A stretch of DNA of 54,913 nt from Burkholderiales bacterium (GCA_030833315.1 JAURHM010000016.1:1-54913); one strand, 5' to 3'. Shown: positions 7,237 to 17,694, counted from the stretch's first letter. Numbers and translations are program-made. The notes: generated by a model from the letters alone, not told the origin.

Positions 7237-10050
7237 ATGGCTGATTACAAAAGCACACTGAATCTTCCGGATACGCCGTTCCCGATGCGCGGTGATCTGG
7301 CGAAACGCGAACCGAACATGCTCGCCGAATGGGAAGAGCGCCGTTTCTATCAGCGCATCCGTGAAGCCGGTAAAGGCCGCAACAAGCGTTTCGTATTGCA
7401 TGACGGTCCGCCTTATGCCAACGGCGATATTCACATCGGCCATGCGGTCAACAAGATCCTGAAAGATATTATCGTCAAGTCGAAGACCCTCGACGGTTTC
7501 GATGCGCCGTATGTCCCGGGCTGGGACTGCCACGGCATGCCCATTGAAGTGCAGATCGAAAAGCAGCACGGCAAACATCTGCCGACCGCGGAAACGCAGC
7601 GGCTGTGCCGCGCCTATGCGTCGGAGCAGGTCGAGCGCCAGAAAAAGGATTTCCGCCGCCTCGGCGTTTTGGGTGACTGGGATCATCCTTATTTGACGAT
7701 GGCCTTCCGCAATGAGGCCGACGAGATCCGCGCGCTGGGCAAGCTACTGGAAAAAGGTTACGTCTATCGCGGCCTGAAGCCGGTGAACTGGTGTTTCGAC
7801 TGCGGCTCGGCGCTGGCAGAAGCAGAAGTCGAATACGAGGATCGCAAGGATCCCGCGGTCGATGTCGGTTTCCCGTTTGCGGAAGCGGACAAGGTGGCGA
7901 AGGCCTTCGGGCTGAAGGCGCTGCCGGACAAGCCGGGCTTTGCGGTGATCTGGACGACAACGCCGTGGACGCTGCCGGCGAACCAGGCGCTGAATGCGCA
8001 TCCGGAATTCAGCTACAACCTCGTCGATACCGAAAAGGGTCTGCTGATTCTGGCGGCCGATCTGCAGGAAGCCTGTCTCGCACGTTACGACCTGACCGGT
8101 ACGACGCTGGCCTCGTGCAAGGGTGTGGCGCTGGAACAGATCCAGTTCAAACACCCCTTCTACGACCGGCAGTCCCCGGTGTATCTGGCTGACTATGTCA
8201 CGCTGGAAACCGGCACCGGCATGGTTCATGCCGCACCCGCTTACGGCGTGGAAGACTTCCATTCCTGTCGTAAACACGGCCTGAAGGATGATGAAATCCT
8301 CACTCCAGTGATGGGCGATGGCAAATACATTGCCTCGCTGCCGCTGTTCGGCGGCCTGATGATCTGGAAAGCCAATCCGCAGATCATCGCGCACATGGAA
8401 GAAAAGGGCGTGCTGTTCTCGAGCAAGACCGACCTGCACAGCTATATGCACTGCTGGCGGCACAAGACGCCGATCATCCTGCGCGCGACCACGCAGTGGT
8501 TTGCCGGCATGGAAGATGTGCCCGGTTACAACGGCGTGAAGCCGAAAGAAACCCTGCGCTCTACGGCCCTGCGTGCGGTTGAGGAGACGCAGTTCTATCC
8601 CGACTGGGGTAAGGCGCGTCTGCACGGCATGATCGCCAACCGTCCGGACTGGACGCTGTCACGACAGCGGCAGTGGGGCGTGCCGATGCCTTTTTTTGTG
8701 CATAAGGAAACGGCGCAACTCCACCCGCGTACGCTGGAACTGCTGGAGCAGATTGCGCAACGCGTCGAACGCGAAGGCATCGAAGCCTGGCAGGCGCTGA
8801 ATGCGGAAGAACTGCTCGGCGCCGATGCCGCGCAGTACGAAAAAATCAAGGACACGCTGGACGTCTGGTTTGATTCGGGCACCACGCACAGCACAGTGCT
8901 GCGCGGTTCGCATGCCGACACCGGTGCTTTCCCGGCAGATCTTTATCTTGAAGGCTCGGACCAGCATCGCGGCTGGTTCCATTCCTCGCTGCTGACCGCG
9001 AGCATGATGGACGGCCGCGCGCCGTACAAGGCGCTGCTGACCCACGGCTTTGTCGTCGACGGCCAGGGCAAGAAGATGAGCAAGTCCAAGGGCAATGTCA
9101 TCGTGCCGCAGCAGGTGATGGACGAGCTCGGCGCCGACATCTTGCGCCTGTGGGTGGCGAGCACGGATTATTCAGGCGAGCTGTCGATCTCCAAGGAGAT
9201 TCTGAAGCGCGTCGTCGAGTCCTATCGTCGCATCCGCAACACGCTGCGTTTCCTTCTCGCCAATCTGGCGGATTTCGATGTCAACAAGCATGCGCTGCCG
9301 CCAGAGCAGTGGCTGGAGATCGACCGTTATGCGCTGGAACTGACGCGCAAATTTCAGAACGATGTGGCGGCCGGTTATGAGCGTTACGAGTTTCATGCCG
9401 TCGTCAAAAGCCTTACGGCCTTCTGTTCCGAGGACCTCGGCGCTTTCTATCTCGATATCCTGAAGGACCGGCTGTACACCACAGGCGCTGATTCGCAGCC
9501 GCGCCGTGCCGCGCAGAACGCGCTGTGGCATATCGCGAATTCGCTGATCAAGCTGATGGCCCCGGTGCTGAGCTTTACCGCCGAGGAGGCGTGGCAGGTG
9601 TTCAAGGGCGGTCCGGAAGGCAGCATTTTTGAAGAGCTGTGGCATGAATTGCCGCAGACATCTCTGGTGCCGGCGGTGAAGGATTCGTGGAAAACCGTGC
9701 GCGATATCCGGGATATGGTGAACAAGAAAATCGAAGAGCAGAGGGCGCAAGGCGTTATCGGCTCGCCGTTGCAGGCTGAAATCGAAATTACGGTGCCGAG
9801 TGATGAATTCCATGGCGCACTTCACCGCTTGGGGGATGATCTGCGCTTCGTGTTGATCACATCCAGCGCAAAAGTTCGCCAGGCTCCTGGGGCCGGCATT
9901 GCGATCGACGTCAAACCGAGCTCTCACACCAAATGCGAACGCTGCTGGCATTATCGTGCCGATGTCGGTCATGACGCAAACCATCCCGATCTGTGCGGCC
10001 GTTGCACATCCAACCTTACCGGCGCGGGTGAACCGCGCCACTACGCCTGA
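7237..10050 (+). CDS. ileS: Isoleucyl-tRNA synthetase
   Basis: Charges tRNA-Ile with isoleucine and edits mischarged valine. 937 aa, the normal bacterial class I length. HIGH is at 66-69 (within [13 protein letters not shown]), [13 protein letters not shown] marks the editing (CP1) domain, and KMSKS is at 613-617. A C-terminal zinc finger uses C900, C903, C920 and C923 (KCERCWHY and LCGRC). It starts 56 nt after ribF; its stop overlaps the lspA start (TGATG), so the two are translationally coupled. No oddities seen. Confidence 0.98.
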   Translation: MADYKSTLNLPDTPFPMRGDLAKREPNMLAEWEERRFYQRIREAGKGRNKRFVLHDGPPYANGDIHIGHAVNKILKDIIVKSKTLDGFDAPYVPGWDCHGMPIEVQIEKQHGKHLPTAETQRLCRAYASEQVERQKKDFRRLGVLGDWDHPYLTMAFRNEADEIRALGKLLEKGYVYRGLKPVNWCFDCGSALAEAEVEYEDRKDPAVDVGFPFAEADKVAKAFGLKALPDKPGFAVIWTTTPWTLPANQALNAHPEFSYNLVDTEKGLLILAADLQEACLARYDLTGTTLASCKGVALEQIQFKHPFYDRQSPVYLADYVTLETGTGMVHAAPAYGVEDFHSCRKHGLKDDEILTPVMGDGKYIASLPLFGGLMIWKANPQIIAHMEEKGVLFSSKTDLHSYMHCWRHKTPIILRATTQWFAGMEDVPGYNGVKPKETLRSTALRAVEETQFYPDWGKARLHGMIANRPDWTLSRQRQWGVPMPFFVHKETAQLHPRTLELLEQIAQRVEREGIEAWQALNAEELLGADAAQYEKIKDTLDVWFDSGTTHSTVLRGSHADTGAFPADLYLEGSDQHRGWFHSSLLTASMMDGRAPYKALLTHGFVVDGQGKKMSKSKGNVIVPQQVMDELGADILRLWVASTDYSGELSISKEILKRVVESYRRIRNTLRFLLANLADFDVNKHALPPEQWLEIDRYALELTRKFQNDVAAGYERYEFHAVVKSLTAFCSEDLGAFYLDILKDRLYTTGADSQPRRAAQNALWHIANSLIKLMAPVLSFTAEEAWQVFKGGPEGSIFEELWHELPQTSLVPAVKDSWKTVRDIRDMVNKKIEEQRAQGVIGSPLQAEIEITVPSDEFHGALHRLGDDLRFVLITSSAKVRQAPGAGIAIDVKPSSHTKCERCWHYRADVGHDANHPDLCGRCTSNLTGAGEPRHYA

Positions 10051-10526
10051 TGTGGCGCTGGCTGCTGCTGTCCGGCATCGTGGTGGTGCTGGATCAGCTC
10101 AGCAAATACGTCGTGGTGGAAAAGCTAGCGAATCAACCGCCGGTGGAGGTCACGTCTTTCTTCAATCTGCTGCTGGTCTATAACCGCGGCGCGGCTTTCA
10201 GTTTTCTCGCGGGAGCCGGCGGCTGGCAACGGGAATTTTTTACCGGCATTGCGCTGATTGCTTCGGCGTGGATCGTCTGGCTGCTGCACCGTCACCCGCA
10301 GCAGACGCTGTTCAGCCTGGCGCTGGCGCTGGTGCTGGGCGGTGCGATCGGTAATGTGATTGACCGCGTGACCATTGGTGCTGTTGTCGATTTTCTCGAT
10401 TTCCATGCTTTCGGCTGGCACTGGCCGGCCTTCAATGTCGCCGATTCGGCGATCACCTGCGGTGCAGTTCTGCTGGTCTGGGACGGCATCTTCGGCGGAT
10501 CATCGCCGAAGGTTGATAATAAGTAA
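10050..10526 (+). CDS. lspA: Lipoprotein signal peptidase (signal peptidase II)
   Basis: Inner-membrane aspartyl protease that removes signal peptides from prolipoproteins. 158 aa with four hydrophobic spans (about residues 3-22, 62-79, 88-106 and 130-148). Conserved boxes: [36 protein letters not shown] with D114 and NVADSAI with D132, the expected catalytic aspartates. Start ATG overlaps the ileS stop. A small fkpB-like gene, found between lspA and ispH in some relatives, is absent. Confidence 0.97.
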   Translation: MWRWLLLSGIVVVLDQLSKYVVVEKLANQPPVEVTSFFNLLLVYNRGAAFSFLAGAGGWQREFFTGIALIASAWIVWLLHRHPQQTLFSLALALVLGGAIGNVIDRVTIGAVVDFLDFHAFGWHWPAFNVADSAITCGAVLLVWDGIFGGSSPKVDNK

Positions 10527-10580
10527 TTGTTTTTATTGATAATTTTATGAGCCGCTGGCGCTGTGAGACCGGCGCAAAGG

Positions 10581-10586
10581 TATAAT
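10581..10586 (+). promoter_or_regulatory. TATAAT box close to the ispH start
   Basis: Consensus -10 hexamer only 7 nt before the ispH ATG at 10594. No convincing -35 is visible at the proper distance. If used, the transcript would begin at or next to the ATG, consistent with the lack of a Shine-Dalgarno sequence there. Confidence 0.4.
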
Positions 10587-10593
10587 CCGCACC

Positions 10594-11529
10594 ATGCAAG
10601 TACTGCTCTCCAATCCCCGAGGTTTCTGTGCCGGCGTCGATCGTGCGATCGAGATCGTCGAGCGCGCGCTGCAATTGCACGGCGCGCCGATCTATGTGCG
10701 CCATGAAGTCGTGCACAACAAATTCGTCGTCAATAACCTGCGTAACAAAGGTGCGGTGTTTGTCGAGGAACTTGCCGAAGTGCCGTCAGGCAGCACGGTG
10801 ATTTTCAGCGCGCATGGTGTGTCGCAGGACGTGCGCCGCGAAGCCGATGCGCGCGGTCTCAAGGTTTTTGATGCGACCTGTCCGCTTGTCACCAAGGTGC
10901 ATGTCGAAGTCGCCAAGATGCGCAATCAGGGACGCGAAATCGTGATGATCGGTCATCGCGGCCATCCGGAAGTCGAGGGTACGATGGGCCAGAGCGAGGG
11001 CGGCATGCATCTGGTCGAAGGGCCGGATGACGTCAACGGTCTCAAGGTCGGCGATGAAAACAATCTCGCTTATGTCACGCAGACCACGCTGTCGATGGAT
11101 GACGCGGCGCGCACGGTGGCTGCACTGAAAAAGCGTTTTCCGAAAATCATTGGTCCGAAAAAAGACGACATCTGTTACGCGACGCAAAACCGCCAGGATG
11201 CAATCAAGACGCTAGCACAACGCTGCGATGTGGTGATCGTCGTCGGTTCGCCGAACAGTTCCAACTCCAACCGCTTGCGTGAAGTTGCCGAGCAGCTGGG
11301 TGTTCCCGCTTATATGGTGGATAACGCCACCGAGTTGCAGCCTGAATGGGTCGCCGGTAAAAAAATCGTCGGCGTGACTGCAGGGGCATCGGCGCCCGAG
11401 GTGCTTGTGCAGGCCGTGGTTGAGCGTCTGCGCAGTTTGGGTGCCAACAGCGTCAGTACGCTGGACGGCATTCCCGAACGGGTAACATTTCCGTTGCCAA
11501 AGGGTTTTATGTTGGGCGGTACTACTTGA
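10594..11529 (+). CDS. ispH: 4-hydroxy-3-methylbut-2-enyl diphosphate reductase
   Basis: Last enzyme of the MEP isoprenoid pathway, forming IPP and DMAPP with an iron-sulfur cluster. 311 aa. The three cluster cysteines are C12 ([11 protein letters not shown]), C96 ([10 protein letters not shown]) and C194 ([11 protein letters not shown]). The substrate-binding H41, H124 and E126 (HPEVEGT) are also present, as is [13 protein letters not shown]. The ATG at 10594 has no Shine-Dalgarno sequence but gives the canonical N-terminus. It is separated from lspA by 67 nt and converges on the TonB-like gene; no clear terminator was found in the 79-nt gap. Confidence 0.97.
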   Translation: MQVLLSNPRGFCAGVDRAIEIVERALQLHGAPIYVRHEVVHNKFVVNNLRNKGAVFVEELAEVPSGSTVIFSAHGVSQDVRREADARGLKVFDATCPLVTKVHVEVAKMRNQGREIVMIGHRGHPEVEGTMGQSEGGMHLVEGPDDVNGLKVGDENNLAYVTQTTLSMDDAARTVAALKKRFPKIIGPKKDDICYATQNRQDAIKTLAQRCDVVIVVGSPNSSNSNRLREVAEQLGVPAYMVDNATELQPEWVAGKKIVGVTAGASAPEVLVQAVVERLRSLGANSVSTLDGIPERVTFPLPKGFMLGGTT

Positions 11530-11608
11530 TTGTTCTTTTATCCGCCCCATTGCTTCCATGCCTGGCTGACAAGTTCGGCAGCCCTGATTTGAGTAGATCA
11601 GGAATTGA

Positions 11609-12259
11609 TCACTGGCCGGATGCCGAGTCTTCGTAAGGGTTGAACAGTACTTCAACTATTTTCTGACTGTTAACCGGCTGTCCGAAGCGTGTTGCTGGTT
11701 TGAAGCGCGTTTCCATTAACGCATTGAGTGCGATTTCCTCGAATGGCGGGTAGGGCGGTTGAGATTCCAGCGTCTCCAGCGAATTAACGCGTCCTTCGAA
11801 ATCAATGAATATGCGAATCCGTACTCTTCCGGCAAGCCTGGAGAGCATTGCCTGTTCAGGGTAGACAATATTGGGGCGGCTTATGGGCTCTGCAGGGACA
11901 TCAATCTCGGACCCCAATAAATAGACTGCCTCGTTTCGGGATTCAATTTTTTCAGGTAAGGGCACCTCAGAGCCATCGATTTTCAATTGACTCTGCATGC
12001 GATCTGTTTTTTTAGCCAGCGGCTGTACAGGTGATTCCCGTACCAGATTTGCATTCAAACTTGTGAATGCATGCTCCAATGAATTCAGGGGTTGCCCTGG
12101 CTGGGTGAATGAGCCGCCTCTGAAACCGGGGCCCATTGCAAGAAGAGCTCCTAAATGAATTGCTGAGGATAAGAGAAGTGCAATTACTGCACTTCCCAGA
12201 TTCCTGTTTTCGATTTCTCCGTGATGCACTTCAATCGACGTTTTTATACCAGTAGACAC
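11609..12259 (-). CDS. TonB-like energy transducer family protein
   Basis: 216-aa protein with a short cytoplasmic N-terminus, one membrane span (about residues 22-44, AVIALLLSSAIHLGALLAM), a periplasmic linker and a C-terminal TonB domain. The domain is visible as YPEQAMLSRLAGRVRIRIFI, GRVNSLETLESQPPYPPFEE and ALMETRFKPAT. The linker lacks the long Pro-Lys spacer of classical TonB. A GTG at 12259 is the assumed start; it overlaps the pilY1 3' end by 29 nt and has no clear ribosome site, so a later start is possible. As last gene of the minor-pilin operon it may support pilus or PilY1 function rather than TonB-dependent uptake (inference); no exbBD or receptor gene is nearby. Confidence 0.75.
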   Translation of the reverse strand: MSTGIKTSIEVHHGEIENRNLGSAVIALLLSSAIHLGALLAMGPGFRGGSFTQPGQPLNSLEHAFTSLNANLVRESPVQPLAKKTDRMQSQLKIDGSEVPLPEKIESRNEAVYLLGSEIDVPAEPISRPNIVYPEQAMLSRLAGRVRIRIFIDFEGRVNSLETLESQPPYPPFEEIALNALMETRFKPATRFGQPVNSQKIVEVLFNPYEDSASGQ

Positions 12260-15200
12260 GTATACGTTTATCGAGTGTCAGGGACGGAGGTTGTCTGACC
12301 GAGGTTCCTGAGATCACTGCTTCGTGCTTATGTCCTGCAATGTCAACAACCACCGGCACCGGTGATGGCAGGAAACCGCCGCCTGCTCTAATTGAGGAAC
12401 GGTTCGCCAGGCTGAGGTTGCCGAGGGAATTCAGGTCTTGTGTTGCAGCGGCATCAGCAAAACCCACGATATATTCACGCGCCACACCAAGGTTCGATGT
12501 GCAAATTCCGGCGGCCGCGGTCGCGCTGGGTTGATTGGTATTAAAGAAAGTCGATCCACCAACCGTGGTAGAACTCGATATTACTTTCTCACCGGATCGA
12601 AGTGTGATTCGCCAGCCGTTCAAACTCAGGGAGTTGGATGTGACTACGGCCGAATTTGTGGCATCAAACAAACTTCCCGTAGTGTAAATGCTACCGGTTG
12701 GTGCCGTGGAGTAGCCCGAGATTTTTACCGAGGTGCTGTTTGCTGCGCCGCGCAATGCTTCGGTTGAATCATCACGATCCTTGAACATGTAATACTCGTT
12801 AGTGATGATCGTATCGAAAGCATGTTCACGGTCGCCGGAGCCTGCTAATACCGCCGCATAGGTTCCATTGCTGTCAGTGCCGAATACAAGATCGGGCGGG
12901 AACATGAATTTCCGTTTGTTCGCGATATCGGTGTCGGTGGTTGTGGAAATGTGAGCTATACCGGTTACGCTCCACTCATCCATGTCAGTCCCGAATAGAT
13001 TAACCCGCCACATTTGCCCGCATGTATCACCCACATAAAGGCGATCGGCAAAACCATCACGATTGATGTCAATGACGCTGATATCGGAAGGGATGGCGCA
13101 GGTCATATTGGGAACATTGAGTTTTTTGGCGCCGGCGGTTGCGGATGTTGTGATGCCGCCGCCAGCCTGCCATACGACATTGCCATTGAATGCGTCAACG
13201 ACAAGAATGCCGCGGCCCAGGGTACGGGAAACAGTTGTATTACCACCGGTCGCACCAGCGATCGTGCAGCTTCCCGCATCTGTGTAGGTGATGGTGCCTG
13301 AGCCCACCGCTTTTACGATGACCTGTGTTCTATTCGCTTCCTGGAGAAGGCATGGGTTGATGTCTTCCACCGCTTTGTCATAGCCGGCGCCGAAGATCAA
13401 AACCACATTATCCGGGTTGCTTGAATTGCCCAGACTGGCGCTGATACGCGCTACTTTTGGTTCAGACCAGGTCTGACCAACCTGATCCCACCCGGTGTCG
13501 CCAAAACCTTTTCTCCAAAGCAGGCGTGGTGCGGCAGGGTCGGTTACATCAAGCGCATAAATGAAGTTTCCGCCGCGGCGGAGTGATGCGTATATGTAAA
13601 CCTTGTCTCCATCGGCAGTTCTGATGATGCCATCGTTGTTTGCATCTTTTTGGTATACGCCGATGGAGCCATCAAAGAAATAATCCTTGGGGTTAGTGCG
13701 ACTGATGGTCGGTGATTGTTCACGCAGGCGGTTGAGTTTGGCGAAAAACTCTTTGGGTATGAATGACCAGCGTTCGGATCCAGGTACTAATGATGTGTCC
13801 GGGCCCGATGTATGTGCCGAGATGCCGCCCTTTACGGCGCGGAACAGGCCATCATTTGAGCCGTAAAAGGCGTAGATATCATTATCGTCGCCATAACGGT
13901 TGTAGTTGATGATCGCGGGCCTCGAATGAAGTACGTCGCCGTGAATCGACGCCCTGATATCAGTCGTTACACTTGCGTCGCCATTGTTTTCATTGACTTT
14001 GTTGTCTGCTCCACGGGTCCAGTTAACAACATTATCCCGCTCGGTCGTTGTGGATAGTCCGAGGTCGCTGGCGCTGATCGATGTGGTGTTGAATGGAGAT
14101 GCGCTAAGCAGTGAATTGTTGGCGCACAAGCCTCCCGAACCGTTGGTGCATGTGTAAACATTTCGAGAGTTCTGGCTGCTGGCGTAAGCGATACGCAGTT
14201 GTTGTGCGGCGCCACCTTTTTCTACGAGATCACCGTCAGGTGAGTCTGATGCGCCGCCATTGCCCTGCGGGTTAAAGGTCCAGAAGTTTGGTGTCTGGGT
14301 TGTAGTCCAGAAGCTTTTTGCAGAGTTGCTGATGAATCCCGTACTTGCATTTTCGGCGACATTGCCATTGGCATCGGCAAGAAAAAGCGTATTGGTTGCC
14401 GTGTTTTCGCCGAGTCGATAGAGCTTGAGATTGCCGAACCATCGGGGATTTTTATTCTCGTCAGGACGAAAAACACCAATATAAACCTGATTGAGGTTCG
14501 TGCCCCGGACGTTAACGCTTACCGGAAGGGTGGTTGATGCGAACACGCTGTTGACCGCCTGAACTTCTTTGAAAATGTCGTCGAGAATGGCTTCGATCTC
14601 GGCGGTGCTGCTGATACTGTTAACCGCAAAGTATTTTCCTTTTCCGTTCGAGGCAATGCTTTTCAAAAGCGCGGTGTGTGCAGGGCCCTGACCAACGGTT
14701 CTCGGTAGGATATCGATAGTGTAGGTAAATACGTTTTGCACGCCGTCAATATTTCTATTGCAGTCACCTGATGCCATGTACTTGGCATACTCGTCCGCCA
14801 GAATTCCCGAGGAGCCGCTGGGGGTGAGTGGTATGGTCACCGGCTTGGTGCCGATGTCGGCTGTATAGAGCGTTTCTGCAGTACTGATATCGGCGGTGGC
14901 ATCATTTGCTTCGCCATTGGAAATGAAAATAACGAAGTTCTTCTGGCAGCCGTCGACAATCGGGCTGGAGTAAGCAGAAGCCAGCCGGGTGTTTGGCAGT
15001 GCACTTGCCGGCAGCGGGCTGCCGGCAAGTGTTTGGCGGCCGGTGGAAAGGTAAACGCTCCCGCCCGCATCAGCTTTTACCTTGCCGTGCCCGGATCTTG
15101 ATGTGAGGCCGGCGAAGTATTTGAAAATCTCGCTGAAAGAGACTGAGTATTTTGCGCCATTACCTTTGTCGTTATTCTCATTAAGGTTGCCAATGACAGA

Positions 15201-15596
15201 TAGCAGCGCCCCTTTGTTGGACGTCGTGTCTGCAGCGGTTCCAGTCATCCTCCTGACGCCGTAGCGAATATAAGCTCCATCTACGTTGTTGTTGGGGCTT
15301 CCCGTTTCGACAAATAATCCAAGACCGACGTTGTACTCGTCGGTAACGATATTGGTTAGGGATGCGGTCAAGGCGGCTTTAACGGCCGCATACTTGGTTG
15401 TTCCGCTGGAAGTCGAACTCCAGTTTGCGGAGTTGTCGACAAATATCAATACATTCGGACGGGCTGACGAGTACGCAGGGTTGGCGAGAAAAATATCGGT
15501 GTCGTCGTTGACCGGGTCGAATACGGGCCATGCTGCTGATGGAGCCACAATCAGTATCAGTGCGGCAACAATGCGGCTCAGGTATTTGTTCATCAT
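12231..15596 (-). CDS. pilY1: PilY1/PilC-type type IV pilus tip adhesin and biogenesis factor
   Basis: 1121-aa secreted protein with a signal peptide (about residues 1-22, ending SAAWP). An N-terminal von Willebrand A-like region starts RPNVLIFVDNSANWSS and has a MIDAS-like DNSAN. The C-terminal half is a PilC/PilY1 beta-propeller, with calcium-loop-like segments DANNDGIIRTADGD near residue 650 and DINRDGFADRLYVGDTCGQMW near 850. PilY1 proteins sit at the pilus tip, prime assembly with minor pilins and can mediate adhesion and surface sensing. AAGGA precedes tandem ATG codons. It follows pilX by 27 nt in the same operon. The binding target cannot be read from sequence. Confidence 0.92.
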   Translation of the reverse strand: MMNKYLSRIVAALILIVAPSAAWPVFDPVNDDTDIFLANPAYSSARPNVLIFVDNSANWSSTSSGTTKYAAVKAALTASLTNIVTDEYNVGLGLFVETGSPNNNVDGAYIRYGVRRMTGTAADTTSNKGALLSVIGNLNENNDKGNGAKYSVSFSEIFKYFAGLTSRSGHGKVKADAGGSVYLSTGRQTLAGSPLPASALPNTRLASAYSSPIVDGCQKNFVIFISNGEANDATADISTAETLYTADIGTKPVTIPLTPSGSSGILADEYAKYMASGDCNRNIDGVQNVFTYTIDILPRTVGQGPAHTALLKSIASNGKGKYFAVNSISSTAEIEAILDDIFKEVQAVNSVFASTTLPVSVNVRGTNLNQVYIGVFRPDENKNPRWFGNLKLYRLGENTATNTLFLADANGNVAENASTGFISNSAKSFWTTTQTPNFWTFNPQGNGGASDSPDGDLVEKGGAAQQLRIAYASSQNSRNVYTCTNGSGGLCANNSLLSASPFNTTSISASDLGLSTTTERDNVVNWTRGADNKVNENNGDASVTTDIRASIHGDVLHSRPAIINYNRYGDDNDIYAFYGSNDGLFRAVKGGISAHTSGPDTSLVPGSERWSFIPKEFFAKLNRLREQSPTISRTNPKDYFFDGSIGVYQKDANNDGIIRTADGDKVYIYASLRRGGNFIYALDVTDPAAPRLLWRKGFGDTGWDQVGQTWSEPKVARISASLGNSSNPDNVVLIFGAGYDKAVEDINPCLLQEANRTQVIVKAVGSGTITYTDAGSCTIAGATGGNTTVSRTLGRGILVVDAFNGNVVWQAGGGITTSATAGAKKLNVPNMTCAIPSDISVIDINRDGFADRLYVGDTCGQMWRVNLFGTDMDEWSVTGIAHISTTTDTDIANKRKFMFPPDLVFGTDSNGTYAAVLAGSGDREHAFDTIITNEYYMFKDRDDSTEALRGAANSTSVKISGYSTAPTGSIYTTGSLFDATNSAVVTSNSLSLNGWRITLRSGEKVISSSTTVGGSTFFNTNQPSATAAAGICTSNLGVAREYIVGFADAAATQDLNSLGNLSLANRSSIRAGGGFLPSPVPVVVDIAGHKHEAVISGTSVRQPPSLTLDKRIRVYWYKNVD

Positions 15597-15623
15597 TTAT
15601 TCCTTTTTGGCGCTCCGAGATAA

Positions 15624-16061
15624 TTACGTGCAACTGCCAGCAAGCTGTCGCACTTTGACTCCTTGCGTCATTGTGGCGCGTGCGCCAGTAAAGGTGTCAC
15701 TTACCGAAACATTGAATTCCCAGTAGTTTTCTTCCGGCGCTACAGCGGAGAGGGCGCTGTAACCCGATGCCGGGGTTGAACGTATGCAGGTGCGGTTGCC
15801 GATGGTGACGGTATACCCGGCCGGTGCGGTAAACGACACCGTCGCTGTTGGTGATGTAAATGGTGCTGCACTATTCATGGTTTGTTCGATGGCCATCATT
15901 GCCATGTTTTCCGCTGATTTCCGCCATTGCATGTTTCCCACGACAAGCATGCTGGTACTGTTCATGCGTATTGCTGATATGCCCAGAATGGTGATGACTA
16001 CAAGCATGACCAGCGCAATTACCAGCGTCATTCCTTGCTGCGCTTTAATCGCCCTATACAT
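15624..16061 (-). CDS. pilX: Minor pilin PilX
   Basis: 145-aa pilin-like protein. It starts MYRAIKAQQG, then a hydrophobic helix MTLVIALVMLVVITILGI, followed by SAIRMNSTSMLVVGN, the PilX N-terminal family pattern. A prepilin peptidase site fits after G10, but the usual glutamate at mature position 5 is absent, as is common in PilX. Two cysteines (about 92 and 144) could make a disulfide. The start overlaps the pilW stop (TAATG). It probably acts with PilV, PilW, PilE and PilY1 in priming pilus assembly. Confidence 0.88.
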   Translation of the reverse strand: MYRAIKAQQGMTLVIALVMLVVITILGISAIRMNSTSMLVVGNMQWRKSAENMAMMAIEQTMNSAAPFTSPTATVSFTAPAGYTVTIGNRTCIRSTPASGYSALSAVAPEENYWEFNVSVSDTFTGARATMTQGVKVRQLAGSCT

Positions 16062-17101
16062 TAGAGTTCCTTCCGCGATTCCGGATTGACTAACCGTATT
16101 ACGGAGTTATATACATGGCGCTTGTATGAGCCGCCAGGCGTGGAGTTTCCACCGACGCCCATATCGTAGGTTTTTGCATCTGTATATCCGTTGGTCGATT
16201 CCAGGTTGCGTGCGAGCACGTTAATCCGCATGGCCACCACATTTGCCCAATCTGAAACCGTGGCAGCCGTGGTCAGGTAGTTTCCTTCTGGTACTCCGTT
16301 GTTATCTGTATCGATTCCGTAATCAATCTGCAGGTTTTCAATGCCTTCGACCAGGGAAACGACTGTCATTACCGGGGCGGAAGCTCCGCCACGAAGTTCC
16401 AAGCGTTTCAAGGTGGGTATCGGAGAGCCGTTGTCATCGCTGCTGCCAGTGCAGGTAGTGCCGCCCCCGTTGGGAATGCTGCAGGGCGAGATAAAATAAA
16501 TATGCACGTGATATTTGCGAATAGGCGCAACCGTGGTGCCATCCTTGTTTCGCAGCGTAAAATTCCCTGCGCTGCCTAAAGCGATGATCGGATTTGCTGA
16601 ATTGGAGGGGTCTGCATTGGTTTGTAAATAAACATCTGTCGCCGTCAATGACCCGCTGGCGGTTGTATTGGTATCGGCGCGTCGTATAACAAGGATATCG
16701 GTGTTTGCGACGTGATTGGCCACGGGTATGCAGGATAAAGGTGATGTGGCTGGTGCGTTATAGCCTTGAACCGGAAAAGCAGTCGCGGCACGCAAATTAG
16801 TCATGTTTGACGTTTCGCAGGGATCGGGCAGTGTTGTCGGGGCTGCGAGCATGGTAGGCAGGCGATCATAAAATCCCGCCAAGGCAATATCGTCAGTTAA
16901 TGCTTGCGTGGCGAATCTGCCATTTTCGATTTGCTGAAGCGACCTATTCAAATCTGCACTGGTGCGCGTTGAATTCCCAAAAACTGCGGCCAGCCCCAAT
17001 AACAGGAACATGGCAATTGCTAACGACACCATGATTTCCACCAAGGAAGCGCCGATTTCAACGCGGGCCATGACGGGCGTTTGTCGGGTTCTCATCATCA
17101 T
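16061..17101 (-). CDS. pilW: Minor pilin PilW
   Basis: 346-aa minor pilin. Three consecutive ATG codons at 17101, 17098 and 17095 mark the start; the first overlaps the pilV stop (ATGA). The open frame continues further upstream inside pilV but that part is not coding. The prepilin site is EIG-ASLVE, with E at mature position 5, then MVSLAIAMFLLLGLAAVFG. NSTRTSADLNRSLQQIENGRFA and LTDDIALAGFYD are typical PilW segments. It is large for a pilin, as expected for PilW, with a Ser/Thr-rich globular domain. Part of the pilE-fimT-pilVWX-pilY1 operon. Confidence 0.9.
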   Translation of the reverse strand: MMMRTRQTPVMARVEIGASLVEIMVSLAIAMFLLLGLAAVFGNSTRTSADLNRSLQQIENGRFATQALTDDIALAGFYDRLPTMLAAPTTLPDPCETSNMTNLRAATAFPVQGYNAPATSPLSCIPVANHVANTDILVIRRADTNTTASGSLTATDVYLQTNADPSNSANPIIALGSAGNFTLRNKDGTTVAPIRKYHVHIYFISPCSIPNGGGTTCTGSSDDNGSPIPTLKRLELRGGASAPVMTVVSLVEGIENLQIDYGIDTDNNGVPEGNYLTTAATVSDWANVVAMRINVLARNLESTNGYTDAKTYDMGVGGNSTPGGSYKRHVYNSVIRLVNPESRKEL

Positions 17102-17694
17102 GACAGCGTTGCAATCATTAAAGTGACACTGACTTCCCTGCGCTGTGCTTCTGCGCCATAAAGATCCTTGCCGCAGGTTGCCAAGGCATCTCCTGCAGTG
17201 GGTGCTACAGTTGAAGCCATACCCTGCCACGCAACGGCGATACGGTAGCGATTGGTTGTGGTATCGAAACTGATGCATCCCCGGGCGCCGAGTAACCCGC
17301 CGACCTGAACGCCCCCGGAAACTTCCGCTGCGCCTTTGAGCGCGCCATCCCATTCCAGCATATCGGCAGCGGCACGTGCTTGCATGTCTGCCGTGCCCGC
17401 GGCTGTCGCGCAGGCTGGTGTGCTGGTGTAACTGGTGCCGAAATATGGAGTGCCGCTGGTTGTATTCGTTGTGATCACATAGCAACTCGCGGCGTCCCGG
17501 TTAATTAACAAGCGATCCACCATATCCTGAGCCAGAATCAGTGCCTGTCCGCGCTGATAGGATTCAAAAGTGCCCAACTGGGCTCTTGCCTGCAGACCTA
17601 TCATGCCCAGCAGCCCGAATACCAGGATGAGGAGTGAAATAAGGACCTCAAGCATCGATAGTCCAAGCTGTTTTCCCGGGTTAAATTTACACAT
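17098..17694 (-). CDS. pilV: Minor pilin PilV
   Basis: 198-aa type IV pilus modification/minor pilin. The leader MCKFNPGKQLG precedes the cleavage site and LSMLEVLISLLILVFGLLGM, with E5 of the mature protein and a hydrophobic helix; QARAQLGTFESYQRGQALIL follows, matching PilV. Four cysteines lie in the globular part. Two nucleotides separate it from the fimT-like gene and its stop overlaps pilW, so expression is coupled. Confidence 0.88.
   Translation of the reverse strand: MCKFNPGKQLGLSMLEVLISLLILVFGLLGMIGLQARAQLGTFESYQRGQALILAQDMVDRLLINRDAASCYVITTNTTSGTPYFGTSYTSTPACATAAGTADMQARAAADMLEWDGALKGAAEVSGGVQVGGLLGARGCISFDTTTNRYRIAVAWQGMASTVAPTAGDALATCGKDLYGAEAQRREVSVTLMIATLS

Noticed and set aside
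6080..7258. Long minus-strand open frame opposite ribF
   Set aside because: Antisense shadow of ribF; no start site or recognisable motif.
11583..11602. Hairpin CCTGAT/ATCAGG between ispH and the TonB-like gene
   Set aside because: Only 6 bp with an 8-nt loop and no T-run on either strand; too weak for a terminator call.
17102..17485. N-terminal extension of PilW into the pilV region
   Set aside because: It overlaps pilV completely; the prepilin leader and ATG triplet at 17093-17101 define the true start.
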